Shown: positions 42,996 through 52,295, counted from the stretch's first letter. The stretch: DNA of 64,000 nt from UBA830 sp038146925 (GCA_038146925.1 JAYQSP010000011.1:1116001-1180000); one strand, 5' to 3'. A program made the numbers and translations. The notes: generated from the sequence alone by a model not told the origin.

Positions 42996-44300
42996 ATGAA
43001 CACACACCCCTATATCATCGACAATCCGGCGCAGAACGACTTTCGCCTGAACCGTCAGACTCTGGTCGATCCTGAAATTCTGACGCTGGAAAAAAAGCGT
43101 ATTTTCGATACCTGCTGGATTTACGCCGGCCACGATTCCGAAGTGAGAAAACCCGGCGATTTCGTGACCCGAAACGTGGCCGGCCGGCCCGTCATCATGA
43201 CGCGCGACAGCAACAGCGAGATGCGCCTGTTCCTGAACACCTGCCGCCATCGCGGGGCGAAGGTATGCCGGGAACGGTCCGGCAACACGAAACGCTTCTA
43301 CTGCTTCTACCATGGCTGGTCATACGACAACGACGGCGCTCTCGCGGCGGTGCCGGGTGACGATGCCTATCCCGACAGTTTCGACCGGTCGGAACTCGGC
43401 CTGACCGAAGCGCCGAGGTTCGAGCAGTATCGCGGTTTCTGGTTCGCCTGTTTTAATTCGTCCGTGCCCGACCTTGAGACGTATCTCGAGGGGGCCAAGG
43501 AATACATAGATCTGGTGGTCGACCAGTCGCCCACCGGCACGATGGAAATCGTCACCGGCGTGCAGGAATACGATGTCGAAGCCAACTGGAAGCTTCTGGT
43601 CGAGAATTCATTCGACGATTACCATCTTCATTCGACTCATTCGACCTGGCTGGAATACATGAAAGACGCCGGGGTCAACATCAAGGTGCCGAAGGGCGAA
43701 GGGCTGGTGCTGCCGAAACGGGGTATCGGCAAGAATCTGGGAAACGGTCACGCGGTGATCGACAACGTGAATTTCCGCGGACGGCCTGTCGCGACCTGGA
43801 TATCGATTTACGGCGAGGAGGCGAAACCGCTTGTCGAGGCCGCGAAGGCGGAGCTGGTCGAGCGGCTGGGCGAGGAACGCGCCGAGCGGGTCGCCAACAC
43901 CAATCGAAATCTGTTTGTGTTTCCCAATCTTATGATCAATGACGGCTCGTCGGTTACGGTGCGGACGTTCTGGCCGGCGGCGGCCGATCGGATGGAAGTC
44001 ACGGCATGGGCGCTTGGCCCGGTCGAAGAAAGTCCGGAAATGCGCAAGGTGCGCCTCGATGCCTTCCTCACATTTTACGGCCCCGGTGGTTTCGCCACGC
44101 CGGACGATGTTGAAGCGCTCATGCAGGTGCAGCAGGGCATTGCCGAGACCGTAAACGAGGTGCCGTGGTCGGTTATGACACGCGGGATCGCTAAGGAGGG
44201 CGAACAGCTCAATTCGGACGAACTTCATCTCCGGACATTCTGGCGGCGCTGGAACGAGTTGATGACCGGCGCCGAGCCCCGCGCGGAGGCGGCCGAGTGA
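42996..44300 (+). CDS. Rieske aromatic-ring-hydroxylating dioxygenase, alpha subunit
   Basis: A 434-residue oxygenase large subunit. The Rieske cluster ligands are Cys83-His85 and Cys103-His106 (CRHRG and CFYHGW). The catalytic domain has ENSFDDYHLHSTH with the mononuclear-iron His pair. It overlaps the beta subunit gene by one base. With beta it should dihydroxylate or demethylate an aromatic acid. No ferredoxin or reductase gene adjoins. The class resembles benzoate/anthranilate and related carboxylate dioxygenases, but the substrate is not fixed by sequence. Confidence 0.9.
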   Translation: MNTHPYIIDNPAQNDFRLNRQTLVDPEILTLEKKRIFDTCWIYAGHDSEVRKPGDFVTRNVAGRPVIMTRDSNSEMRLFLNTCRHRGAKVCRERSGNTKRFYCFYHGWSYDNDGALAAVPGDDAYPDSFDRSELGLTEAPRFEQYRGFWFACFNSSVPDLETYLEGAKEYIDLVVDQSPTGTMEIVTGVQEYDVEANWKLLVENSFDDYHLHSTHSTWLEYMKDAGVNIKVPKGEGLVLPKRGIGKNLGNGHAVIDNVNFRGRPVATWISIYGEEAKPLVEAAKAELVERLGEERAERVANTNRNLFVFPNLMINDGSSVTVRTFWPAAADRMEVTAWALGPVEESPEMRKVRLDAFLTFYGPGGFATPDDVEALMQVQQGIAETVNEVPWSVMTRGIAKEGEQLNSDELHLRTFWRRWNELMTGAEPRAEAAE

Positions 44301-44812
44301 TGGCGTTGGTAGAGACGAAACCGGTTGCCGTCGGTATATCGCGGTCGGAGGTAGAGGACTTTCTGTATCTGGAAGCGTCCATTCTCGACGATTGGGATCT
44401 CGATGGGTGGCTGGAGCTCCTGTGCGATGACGCGTCCTATCTGGTGCCGCCGAACGAAGCGCCGGATGCCGACCCCGACGATACGCTGTTTATTATCGCG
44501 GACGATATCCATCGCATTCGCAGCCGGGTGAAAAGGTTGAAAAGTCCCGATGCGCATGCCGAATATCCGCCGTCTCGCACGCGCCGACTGATTACCAATG
44601 TTCGAATACTGGAAAGCTCCGATGCCGAACTGACGGCGACGTCGAACTTTTCCGTCCACCGGTTTCGGCGCGGCGGCAAGGGAGGTGTCTATGTCGGCCG
44701 CTACATTCACCGACTGGTTCGGGAGGCTGACGGTTTCAGGATCGCCGAACGACGCGTGATCCTCGATGCCGAGGAACTAGGTGCGCTGGGCGCCGTCAGC
44801 TTTATTCTCTGA
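44300..44812 (+). CDS. Aromatic-ring-hydroxylating dioxygenase, beta subunit
   Basis: A 170-residue NTF2-like small subunit pairing with the alpha subunit just upstream (TGATG overlap, so translationally coupled). Typical features are EDFLYLEASILDDWDLDGWL, DDIHRIRSRVKRL and HAEYPPSRTRRLITNV. It stabilises the alpha3beta3 oxygenase and can shape specificity. A GTG one codon upstream is an alternative start. Confidence 0.92.
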   Translation: MALVETKPVAVGISRSEVEDFLYLEASILDDWDLDGWLELLCDDASYLVPPNEAPDADPDDTLFIIADDIHRIRSRVKRLKSPDAHAEYPPSRTRRLITNVRILESSDAELTATSNFSVHRFRRGGKGGVYVGRYIHRLVREADGFRIAERRVILDAEELGALGAVSFIL

Positions 44813-44872
44813 CTGCATCTCTATCGCCCGCGGACAGGGCTCTATTCAGTTTCGTCCGTCGACCTGCTAGGT

Positions 44873-44886
44873 GTTCGCATGAGAAC
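44873..44886. promoter_or_regulatory. Possible operator GTTCGCATGAGAAC
   Basis: An imperfect 14-base inverted repeat (12 of 14 positions symmetric) 24 bases upstream of the CoA-transferase start. No regulator gene is adjacent, so the assignment is tentative. Confidence 0.25.
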
Positions 44887-44910
44887 GATCTTACGCTAAG
44901 GCACCACAGG

Positions 44911-46155
44911 ATGAACGACACGCAACCCGGCGGAACCGGACCGTTATCGGGGCTTCGAATTCTCGACCTGACCCAGTTTCTGGCAGGCCCCTATGCGACG
45001 ATGATTTTTGCCGATCTGGGCGCCGAGGTAATCAAGCTCGAAGCGCCTGTCGGCGACTGGTCGCGGGTGTTGCCGCCGAATTTCGTCGGCGAAGACAGCT
45101 GTTACTACCTGTCGATCAACCGCAACAAGCAAAGCATCGTGGTAGACATGAAAAACGAGGAAGGTCTGGAAATCGTCCGTCGCCTCGCCGATGAAAGCGA
45201 TATTCTGGTGGAGAACTTCCGTCCCGGCGTGCTCGATCGGCTCGGTCTGACCTATGCGGATCTTTCAAGGCGCAATCCCGGCCTGATATGGGCATCGATC
45301 AGTGGTTTCGGCCAGACCGGCGCGGATCGCGACAGGCCGGCCTACGACATGATCGTACAGGCGATCTCCGGCGGCATGGGCATGACCGGCGAGCCCGGTC
45401 GGTCGGCGGTACGGTCCGGTATTCCGCTGGGCGACCTCAGTGCCGGGATGTACGCGGTCATCGGCGCGCTCGCAGCACTGGAAGAACGGCGATCATCGGG
45501 GCAGGGGCAATTCGTCGATATTTCCATGCTTGATTGTCAGGTGTCCATGCTGTGTTATCAGGCGGCGTATTACCTTCATTCCGGCAAGAACCCGGGGCGG
45601 CAGGGATGGGGACACGACTCGATACCCACTTATCGCGGTTTCAACTGCGCGAACGATACGTCGCTGGTCATCACGGCAAATACCGAACGTATGTGGCAGG
45701 CGCTCTGCGACGTGCTCGGCATACCGGACCTGAAGGACGACGGCCGTTTCACGCTGAACGAAGATCGTTACGAGAACCGGCACGAATTATGGCCTATCCT
45801 CGAGGGGGCTTTCATGATGCACGAGGCAGATCACTGGGTCCCGCTGCTTCTGGAGGCGGGAATTCCGGTCGGTGAGATCAACGATCTCGAAAAGGCGCTG
45901 TCGAATCCACAGATCGTCGGTCGCGATATGGTGCTGCCGCTGGTAAACGAGGGCGGCGATGAAATCCGGGTGGCGGGCAATCCGGTGAAGATGTCCCGGA
46001 CGGCAAGGTCCGATCACAGCTATCCGCCCAAGCTTGGCGCGCACACAAGTGATATTCTGGGCCATGTGCTGGGCGCGGACGCAGACGAAATATCCGGATT
46101 GATCAAATCGGGCGCGGTAAAGGAATACGTACCAAAAAATGCAAAGGGAGACTGA
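44911..46155 (+). CDS. CaiB/BaiF (class III) CoA-transferase
   Basis: A 414-residue CoA-transferase. The N-terminal part shows LSGLRILDLTQFLAGPYATM, FADLGAEVIKLEAP and DILVENFRPGVLDRLGL; the catalytic Asp is expected in the AYDMIVQA region. These enzymes move CoA between carboxylic acids through an aspartyl-CoA intermediate. The enoyl-CoA hydratase gene starts two bases after its stop, and the Rieske oxygenase genes end 98 bases before it, so it may activate an acid for beta-oxidation-like steps. Confidence 0.9.
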   Translation: MNDTQPGGTGPLSGLRILDLTQFLAGPYATMIFADLGAEVIKLEAPVGDWSRVLPPNFVGEDSCYYLSINRNKQSIVVDMKNEEGLEIVRRLADESDILVENFRPGVLDRLGLTYADLSRRNPGLIWASISGFGQTGADRDRPAYDMIVQAISGGMGMTGEPGRSAVRSGIPLGDLSAGMYAVIGALAALEERRSSGQGQFVDISMLDCQVSMLCYQAAYYLHSGKNPGRQGWGHDSIPTYRGFNCANDTSLVITANTERMWQALCDVLGIPDLKDDGRFTLNEDRYENRHELWPILEGAFMMHEADHWVPLLLEAGIPVGEINDLEKALSNPQIVGRDMVLPLVNEGGDEIRVAGNPVKMSRTARSDHSYPPKLGAHTSDILGHVLGADADEISGLIKSGAVKEYVPKNAKGD

Positions 46156-46156
46156 C

Positions 46157-46882
46157 ATGGAAGACGCGCTGAAACTGGAACACGATGGAGATATCGCCCG
46201 TCTGACCATCGACCGACCGGAAAAGGGCAACATGCTGACGCTGGAGATGCTGGATTATCTCTCGGCGCTGATTATCGACGCGGGATGCGATCCGGATATC
46301 AAGGTGATTTCGCTTTCCAGCGTGGGCGATGATTTCTGTCTCGGCCGCGATCCCGACGGCGCGCCGGAAACCGCACCGAAAAACGCCGTCGAAATGCGCG
46401 AGGCGCTGACGGCGCCGATTCTTGGCTTCTACGAAGCCGTACGCGGTGCGGAGATTCCTGTGGTTGCGACGATCCAGGGCAGGGCAGCCGGGTTCGGTTG
46501 TGCGGCGGCGGCGGTGTGCGACGTGACGATAGCCGCCGACGATGCCCGGTTCTCTCTGCCCGAAATGAAACACAACCTGCCGCCGACGGCCGCGATCTCT
46601 GCTCATATCGACCGCTCGATGCCGAAATCGGTGGCGTGGATGGTGTATTCGACAGACGAAATCGACGCGGGGACGGCCCGCGATGCCGGGTTCGTCAGCC
46701 ACGTCGTGCCGGCCGGAGAACTCTACGACCGCACCCACGACGTGTTGGCGACCATTACGTCGCGCAACCGTACGTCGCTGGAAACCTGCAAAACCTATCT
46801 CGCAAATGCACGATTGATGGAAACGCCACAGGCATCCGACTATGCGGCCAATCTGCTGGCGCTAGTGATGTCGTCAAAATAG
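46157..46882 (+). CDS. Enoyl-CoA hydratase/isomerase family protein
   Basis: A 241-residue crotonase-fold protein, started at ATG 46157 after AAAGGGAG. Motifs are RLTIDRPEKGNMLTLEML, DDFCLGRDPDGAP as the first oxyanion loop, and GRAAGFGCAAAAVCDVTIA as the second. The usual Glu of the hydratase active site is not evident at LPEMKHNLPPTAA beyond the single Glu there, so the reaction may be hydration, isomerisation or other. It is co-transcribed with the CoA-transferase. Confidence 0.88.
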   Translation: MEDALKLEHDGDIARLTIDRPEKGNMLTLEMLDYLSALIIDAGCDPDIKVISLSSVGDDFCLGRDPDGAPETAPKNAVEMREALTAPILGFYEAVRGAEIPVVATIQGRAAGFGCAAAAVCDVTIAADDARFSLPEMKHNLPPTAAISAHIDRSMPKSVAWMVYSTDEIDAGTARDAGFVSHVVPAGELYDRTHDVLATITSRNRTSLETCKTYLANARLMETPQASDYAANLLALVMSSK

Positions 46883-46905
46883 CGGTCTAAATTCCGTCGA
46901 CAGTG

Positions 46906-47227
46906 TTATTCCGCATTCGACATGCAGTTAGCGCAAAGGGGCGAGTGCAGAAGCAGTTCAAGATGCTTTTTGGGGATTTCCTCGTCGCACTGGACGCAAT
47001 ACCCATCGGTGCCGTCCTCGATCCGTTGCAGGGCGGCATTGATCTGCCGGGCTTCCCTTAATCCCTGAACGCCGGGTCCTTCCAGGACTTCGTCACCGGC
47101 GATTTCAGTCGCGCGTTCCTCGAAATCCGCCTCGGTGCCGCGTTCTTTCAGGTCTTCGTCAATCTCGCCGAGTTTCGAGACAAGATCGGCAAGGCGCTCT
47201 TCGAGGCGAGGTTTGAATTTTTGGCAT
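46906..47227 (-). pseudogene. DksA/TraR family zinc-finger protein, frameshifted in an A-run
   Basis: From 47217 to 46906 the minus strand encodes a typical small DksA/TraR protein: KPRLEERLADLVSKLGEID, then YCVQCDEEIPKKHLELL and LCANC, giving the C4 zinc finger. The only upstream ATG (47227, MPK) is out of frame by one base because the run read as AAAAA (47222-47218) has one A too many; the correct frame meets TAA just before. Removing one A restores a roughly 106-residue protein. Either a recent frameshift or a homopolymer sequencing error explains this. Confidence 0.75.
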
Positions 47228-47289
47228 TAACTTTCCCGGTTCATATGGACTGAACTTTACTAATGCCTGCCTGCCCTGAGAAGATTGAT

Positions 47290-47315
47290 CGAGAACAATT
47301 ATGCCAATGTTCTCG
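47290..47315. repeat. Inverted repeat CGAGAACA-N10-TGTTCTCG
   Basis: Perfect eight-base arms separated by ten bases in the 154-base gap between the frameshifted DksA/TraR gene and the end of the SDR gene. No T-run follows on either strand, so a protein-binding site seems more likely than a terminator. Its owner is unknown. Confidence 0.35.
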
Positions 47316-47381
47316 CATAGACCCCCTACTTGCGCGAGTCCTTGCAAAGGTCGCGTTAAGCACTCGAAAAACAGACAGTAT

Positions 47382-48176
47382 TCAAGCCGCCGTCCATCCG
47401 CCGTCGATCGGCAAAGTAACGCCCGTCACCATGGATGAAGCGCGGGTCGCCAGATAGAGCAGTCCGCCCGCCAGTTCCCATGGCTCGCCGAATCGCCCCA
47501 TCGGCGTGTCTGCTTCGATCGCGGCTACGAGGTCGGGGTCTGACTGCATGCGTGCGGCGCCGAAATTCGTACGGAAAAACGTCGGTGCGACCGCGTTTAC
47601 CCGGATGCCCTGACGGGCCCATTCGACCGCCAGACCACGGGTGATGTTCACGACAGCGCCTTTGGCTGCCTGATACCCGATATGCGCGAAATGCCGGTTG
47701 CCGACGAGACCGACGATCGAGGCGAGATTGATGATTCGTCCGTTGCCATGCGCGATCATGTGCGGCGCTGCGGCCCTGCTGCCCAGAACCACGGCGGTCT
47801 GATTTACCTCGATGACCGAGTCCCAGTCTTCGTCGGTCATTTCGACGGTCGGGCCACGTCGGGTAATGCCGGCGTTGTTGACGAGGACGTGCAGTCCGCC
47901 CAGCGCGTCGGCTGCTTCGTCGATGGTCGATTTGAGGGCGCCCCGGTCGGATACGTCGAGTTCCAGGGCAACGGCGTGGCCGCCGCCGTCCGTAATTTCA
48001 GCGACGACCGCGTCCGCCTTGGTTATGTCGATATCGGTCACGGCGACCGATGCGCCGGCGTTGGCATAGGTCATCGACGCGATACGCCCGAAACCGTCGC
48101 CGCCGCCCGTGACCAGGGCGACTTCGCCGTCGAGGCGAAACAGTTTGTCGATGGAAAGATCCCGATATGTGTTCAT
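47382..48176 (-). CDS. SDR-family oxidoreductase
   Basis: A 264-residue classical short-chain dehydrogenase with TGGGDGFGRIASMTYANAG, NNAGITRRGP, Ser in NLASIVGLVGN and catalytic Tyr/Lys in YQAAK. The Asp in VAVTDIDITKA favours NAD(H). It starts within the stop of the MFS gene (four-base overlap), so transporter and dehydrogenase form a unit, probably for uptake and oxidation of one substrate. Confidence 0.9.
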   Translation of the reverse strand: MNTYRDLSIDKLFRLDGEVALVTGGGDGFGRIASMTYANAGASVAVTDIDITKADAVVAEITDGGGHAVALELDVSDRGALKSTIDEAADALGGLHVLVNNAGITRRGPTVEMTDEDWDSVIEVNQTAVVLGSRAAAPHMIAHGNGRIINLASIVGLVGNRHFAHIGYQAAKGAVVNITRGLAVEWARQGIRVNAVAPTFFRTNFGAARMQSDPDLVAAIEADTPMGRFGEPWELAGGLLYLATRASSMVTGVTLPIDGGWTAA

Positions 48177-49411
48177 GAAGATTTCTCCTCTGCGTCTTTA
48201 TCGTTTCTGAGAATTCGGGCAAGGACGACGCCCATTATGGCGGTCACGCCGATAATAACCCCGCCCATGATGAAAAAACCTGTTGAGAGTGATGTTGCGC
48301 CAACGATCGCGCCCATCGCGATGGGCACGGTCAGGGAAGCGGTCCGGTTCATTGTTGCGCGCAGTCCGACGCTCAACCCCTGCTGTTCTGTGCCGGCGCC
48401 GCGTGTCAGAACCGACAGGATCATCGGAAATGCCGTCCCCGAACAGATACCCGTGGCGCAGGCGACCGCCGTCAGGGACCAGAATCCCGTGAAGAACGGC
48501 GCCAGGCTGAACGTCGCTGTGGCGAGCACCGTGCCAATCAGCACCAGCCAGTGTGGTGCTATCCAGCGCGACAGGCGGCCGACGGTCAGCCCAGCGACAC
48601 TGCCGGCAAGCGCGATGCAGCCTATGATGAGTCCGATCTCGTCGCGCGCGAAGTCGATGCTTTCCATGTAGACCGCGAAAAACGTATGGCGCATGGCGTA
48701 GGTTCCGGCTAAGACCGCGGAAACGACGATAACATAGGCGATAATCGGCACCCGCAGCAGGCCGAATCCCGCAGCGTAATGTGTCCATTGCGGCAGGATG
48801 TCGAGCATTGTCACCTTCGCCGCCGCGCCCGCATCTACGTTGCGGGGCACCGCGAAGGTGATAAGAACGAATGCCAGCGACCAGACCGAAACCATTCCGA
48901 ATGCTCCCCAGGCGCCAAGATGATGGAAGGCAAGCCCGGCCAGGAACGGTCCCAGGAAATTTCCCAGCGTCGCCAGAAAACTGAACCGACCCATCAGTGC
49001 TGGTTCGCCCTTGGTCATTCGTCCGACCAATGCCTGCGCCCCTATCCAGCACGTCAGATGCAGAAAGCCGACGACGATCTGCAAAATGATGACGCCGGTT
49101 ACCGAGGGCACCAGCGGATAGAGCAGGACGAGCAGCGTCGCCATGACACCCAGCGTCAGCGTGACCCTTCGGGTGCCGAGGCGGTCCATGATCGCTCCGG
49201 TCTGGATCGAGAAGAACATCGCGAGTACCGCGCGCATCGCGATGGCCATGCCGATCCAGAACGCCGTGGCGCCGATATCCAGCGCCCAAAGCGGAATAAT
49301 CAGCGTCATCATCGGGATCTGGCTGAGGCTGAAAAATCCCGTGCCGAAAACAGCGGCACGTCCCCACCGTGTCTCGATAACGGAACTTGTCTCCGTTTTT
49401 TTCAGGGTCAT
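48173..49411 (-). CDS. MFS transporter
   Basis: A 412-residue twelve-helix major facilitator protein. The motif A loop MDRLGTRRVTLTLG stands after helix 2-3, and the second half repeats the pattern (VGRLSRWIAPHWLV). It is translationally coupled to the downstream SDR gene. Direction (uptake or export) and substrate are unknown. It is divergent from the TauD-type dioxygenase gene at 49485. Confidence 0.88.
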   Translation of the reverse strand: MTLKKTETSSVIETRWGRAAVFGTGFFSLSQIPMMTLIIPLWALDIGATAFWIGMAIAMRAVLAMFFSIQTGAIMDRLGTRRVTLTLGVMATLLVLLYPLVPSVTGVIILQIVVGFLHLTCWIGAQALVGRMTKGEPALMGRFSFLATLGNFLGPFLAGLAFHHLGAWGAFGMVSVWSLAFVLITFAVPRNVDAGAAAKVTMLDILPQWTHYAAGFGLLRVPIIAYVIVVSAVLAGTYAMRHTFFAVYMESIDFARDEIGLIIGCIALAGSVAGLTVGRLSRWIAPHWLVLIGTVLATATFSLAPFFTGFWSLTAVACATGICSGTAFPMILSVLTRGAGTEQQGLSVGLRATMNRTASLTVPIAMGAIVGATSLSTGFFIMGGVIIGVTAIMGVVLARILRNDKDAEEKSS

Positions 49412-49484
49412 ACGGTCAATTGCGTAGGGCAGAGGTCACGAATATAATTCGGAAACGGAGCATTTTTACGGGAAAGGTTGACTG

Positions 49485-50327
49485 ATGGCGACGGCTATTG
49501 CGGAAATCGAGGTTGTTCCACTATCGGATGCGTGCGGCGCAGAGATCCGCGGCGTTGATTTAACGAAACCCCTGGACAGCGAGACGCTGAAAGCGATTGA
49601 GCAGGCATGGTACCAGCATCTGCTCCTCGTTTTCCGCAATCAGGATATCTCGAACGACGATCAGATCCGTTTCTGCCGATATTTCGGCGATCTGGAAGAC
49701 GTGCGCACCGGCAAATACGCCAACGAAGAAATGCGTCATACCATGATGATCACCAACGTGACCGACACGGGTTACAAGACGGCTCTGGAAAACGGGGAAA
49801 TGTGGTTTCATTCAGACCAGTGCTATTACGAATATCCGTGCCGAGCTTCGATGCTTTATGCGATGGAGATTCCGAAGACGGGGGGGAACACGTTGTTCGC
49901 CAATTGCTACACCGCATGGGAAACGTTGCCCGACGACCTGCGCGAGAAGCTCGACGGTCTTAAGGCGCACAACATCTACGATTACGCCGGTAACCCCGTT
50001 AAGCGCGGCGATAACATCGACCCCGACGCGCCGCAGTACAGTCATCCGGTTGCCCGGACCCATCCGGAAACGGGGCGGAAAGCGCTATATGTCAACCGCC
50101 TGATGACCGACTTCATAGAAGGTTTGCCAGAGGATGAAAGCGACAGGATTCTTCAGCAATTGTTCGAACACAGCGAAAATCCGGAGTTCGTCTACGAACA
50201 TGTCTGGCAGGTCGGCGATCTTTTGATGTGGGACAATCGTTGCAGTATGCACGCACGGACCGATTTCGATCCTGGCGAACGGCGAATGATGCGACGGATC
50301 ACGGTGAAGGGCGAAGCGGTTCGCTAA
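49485..50327 (+). CDS. TauD/TfdA family Fe(II)/2-oxoglutarate dioxygenase
   Basis: A 280-residue oxygenase. The iron ligands are His109 and Asp111 in WFHSDQCYYEYP and His256 in SMHARTDF, with the 2-oxoglutarate-binding Arg in GERRMMR downstream. The N-terminal LSDACGAEIRGVDLTKPLD is typical. Members cleave taurine, sulfonates, herbicides or hydroxylate small acids. No sulfonate transporter is adjacent; the divergent MFS plus SDR pair could be its partner. Substrate is unresolved. Confidence 0.9.
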   Translation: MATAIAEIEVVPLSDACGAEIRGVDLTKPLDSETLKAIEQAWYQHLLLVFRNQDISNDDQIRFCRYFGDLEDVRTGKYANEEMRHTMMITNVTDTGYKTALENGEMWFHSDQCYYEYPCRASMLYAMEIPKTGGNTLFANCYTAWETLPDDLREKLDGLKAHNIYDYAGNPVKRGDNIDPDAPQYSHPVARTHPETGRKALYVNRLMTDFIEGLPEDESDRILQQLFEHSENPEFVYEHVWQVGDLLMWDNRCSMHARTDFDPGERRMMRRITVKGEAVR

Positions 50328-50394
50328 GCTCTGACTGGCCGGATGCCCGCGCCAGAGGCGGGGGAGAAGCCGGTTCGGGACGCGTGTTCGGAAA

Positions 50395-50792
50395 GTGCCG
50401 AATAAACATCGCGTCCATACTCCATCTGGAAGGGCGCGGCTTGAACACGGCGTCCGGCCGAAGCTGTTTATCGCGGAATACAATGCAAAATTCCCGCCGG
50501 CGATCGATTTCCGGATTGCTTACGATGAAAACCATACGTGGAAAAGCGACGACTATTATGGCGCTTCGCTGAAGTCGCTTGCAGACTTGCTGGGCCGGTA
50601 CGGCTACACGCTGGTCTGCTGCAATACGTCGGGCGTCAATGCGTTCTCTTCGTGCACGATTCCGTCGTAGATCGTTTCGACGACGTTCCGACCGATATAG
50701 AAGACCTGTATAGCGAATCTTTCCTGTTCTTCCGCCGGAGAAAAATGCATGGAACGCCGGTCAGAACACTGGAAGCGCTGATCGCGGATTGA
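50395..50792 (+). pseudogene. C-terminal relic of a FkbM/methyltransferase-like protein
   Basis: Two frames joined by a shift near 50640 give a continuous C-terminal fragment: RPKLFIAEYNAKFPPAIDF, then DYYGASLKSLADLLGRYGY, NTSGVNAF and, in the next frame, FVHDSVVDRFDDVP to EALIAD at 50792. Such blocks close proteins annotated as FkbM-type or sugar-linked methyltransferases. The SAM-binding half is absent upstream, where the TauD gene ends. It is a remnant; the family name is tentative. Confidence 0.5.
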
Positions 50793-50816
50793 AGTTTCAA
50801 CCGGTCGCGGCGGCGC

Positions 50817-52223
50817 TCAACGCTTCACCCGCACCTGATTCAGCAACTCGTCGATTGCAGGGTCGCCCTTGCCCATCGGGCGAACGCGGTCGAATTTGTT
50901 GCGTTCGGCACCGCGCCATGTAGCGGGCTTGGTGGCGTCGATCGCGAGCTTCCCGCCGACCCGCATCACCGTGTAATCCTCTTTCACCTGCGGGATGGAT
51001 ATATCCAGCGGGTGCAGGCGGGAGCCAGGCAGCATATGGGTCATGGTCTGCGGGTCGCAGCGGCAGGCGATTGCCCACAGGACCTCTTCGGCATTGTAAA
51101 TATCGACATCCTCGTCAACCGCGATGGCGATTTTTACGTGCAGATTGGGACCGGTGAGCGCCGATAAAAGTGTATCGCGGACCTGGCCGTCCCAACGTGC
51201 TTCCATCTGAATGATCATCATGAACTGCGACGCCCAGGGCGGCACGAACACGTCGAGGATGTTGGTGTTGCCGTGGGTGTCCTTGAGCCGGTTGTAGTAG
51301 GTGGCTTCCATGGGCAGCGTGATCAGCGGCTGGTGATCGGTGAACCAGGTCGCCTGCATGTGGCGGAAGATCGGGTCCTTGCGGTGCGTGATGCCGGTGA
51401 TCTGGAATACCGGGGCGGGACCTTCTGCGCCGGCGCCAAACGTCGTGAATTCGCCGAACGGGCCTTCCGGCGCGCGGTCCTTCGGATGCACGAGACCTTC
51501 GATGACGACCTCGGCATGGGCAGGAACCTCGAGGTCGATCGTGTCGCATTTGATCATCTCGATGTCCTCGCCGAGGATGCCGGCACCGTACTCCAGTTCG
51601 TCGAAATCCTCGTGCTTGCCGGACCAGTTGGACATGATCTCGTAGACGGGATGCAGGCCGATTGCGAAGGCCATCGGCATTGGCTCGTCTTTTTCGACGT
51701 ATTTCATGTAATGCGCGTAATTATGCCGCGCCGCCATCCAGAACGTTGCCTTTTGCGGATCGTCGGTCAGCATCATGCGGATGATGGCTTCGTTGCGGAT
51801 ACCGGTTTCCGGATCTTTGGTGATCGTGATACCGGATCCGAGATAACGTCCGCCATCGCCGTGGCTGTGTTGCGGAATGGGCAGGGCATGGAGATCGACG
51901 TCCTTGCCCAGCATTTTGACTTCTTTCACCGGGCCATCGTCAACCATGACCGACTTGCCTCGTTTGGTCGCCATCTGCTCGGCGAGATAGGGGCAGACTT
52001 CGTTCGCATTATCCAGGCCGAATGCCGCTGCCTGGCCGGCGCGGTCCTTGATCAGGATGTCGGTCAGCCGCCAGTCGTCGAATCCCGGCATGTTGTGGAA
52101 CATCAGCGGACCCTGGCTCTCGGAGCACAGATAGCCGACCTGGGTCAGCGGATCGACCGGATCGTGGATATGCAGCATCCGGTTGTCGATGGATTCAAGA
52201 AACGTGCGTAGAGAATGCGGCAT
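50817..52223 (-). CDS. UbiD family prFMN-dependent decarboxylase
   Basis: A 468-residue enzyme of the UbiD superfamily of reversible (de)carboxylases using prenylated FMN. I start at ATG 52223 (MPHSLRTFLES) after GGAGAGACC; the open frame to 52310 would run through the operator. Family blocks are SQGPLMFHNMPGF, GDGGRYLGSGITITKDPETG, HPVYEIMSNWSG, APEGPFGEFT (with the catalytic Glu-Arg-Glu region) and the late CRCDPQTMTHMLPGS. No UbiX flavin prenyltransferase gene is nearby. The aromatic or unsaturated acid substrate is unknown. It is divergent from gcdH. Confidence 0.88.
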   Translation of the reverse strand: MPHSLRTFLESIDNRMLHIHDPVDPLTQVGYLCSESQGPLMFHNMPGFDDWRLTDILIKDRAGQAAAFGLDNANEVCPYLAEQMATKRGKSVMVDDGPVKEVKMLGKDVDLHALPIPQHSHGDGGRYLGSGITITKDPETGIRNEAIIRMMLTDDPQKATFWMAARHNYAHYMKYVEKDEPMPMAFAIGLHPVYEIMSNWSGKHEDFDELEYGAGILGEDIEMIKCDTIDLEVPAHAEVVIEGLVHPKDRAPEGPFGEFTTFGAGAEGPAPVFQITGITHRKDPIFRHMQATWFTDHQPLITLPMEATYYNRLKDTHGNTNILDVFVPPWASQFMMIIQMEARWDGQVRDTLLSALTGPNLHVKIAIAVDEDVDIYNAEEVLWAIACRCDPQTMTHMLPGSRLHPLDISIPQVKEDYTVMRVGGKLAIDATKPATWRGAERNKFDRVRPMGKGDPAIDELLNQVRVKR

Positions 52224-52295
52224 CTGAATGGTCTCTCCCTGATTTGGTTGTCGAAAATATAGCCAGAGGAGTTTCGTTGCGCCAACCCAATATTG

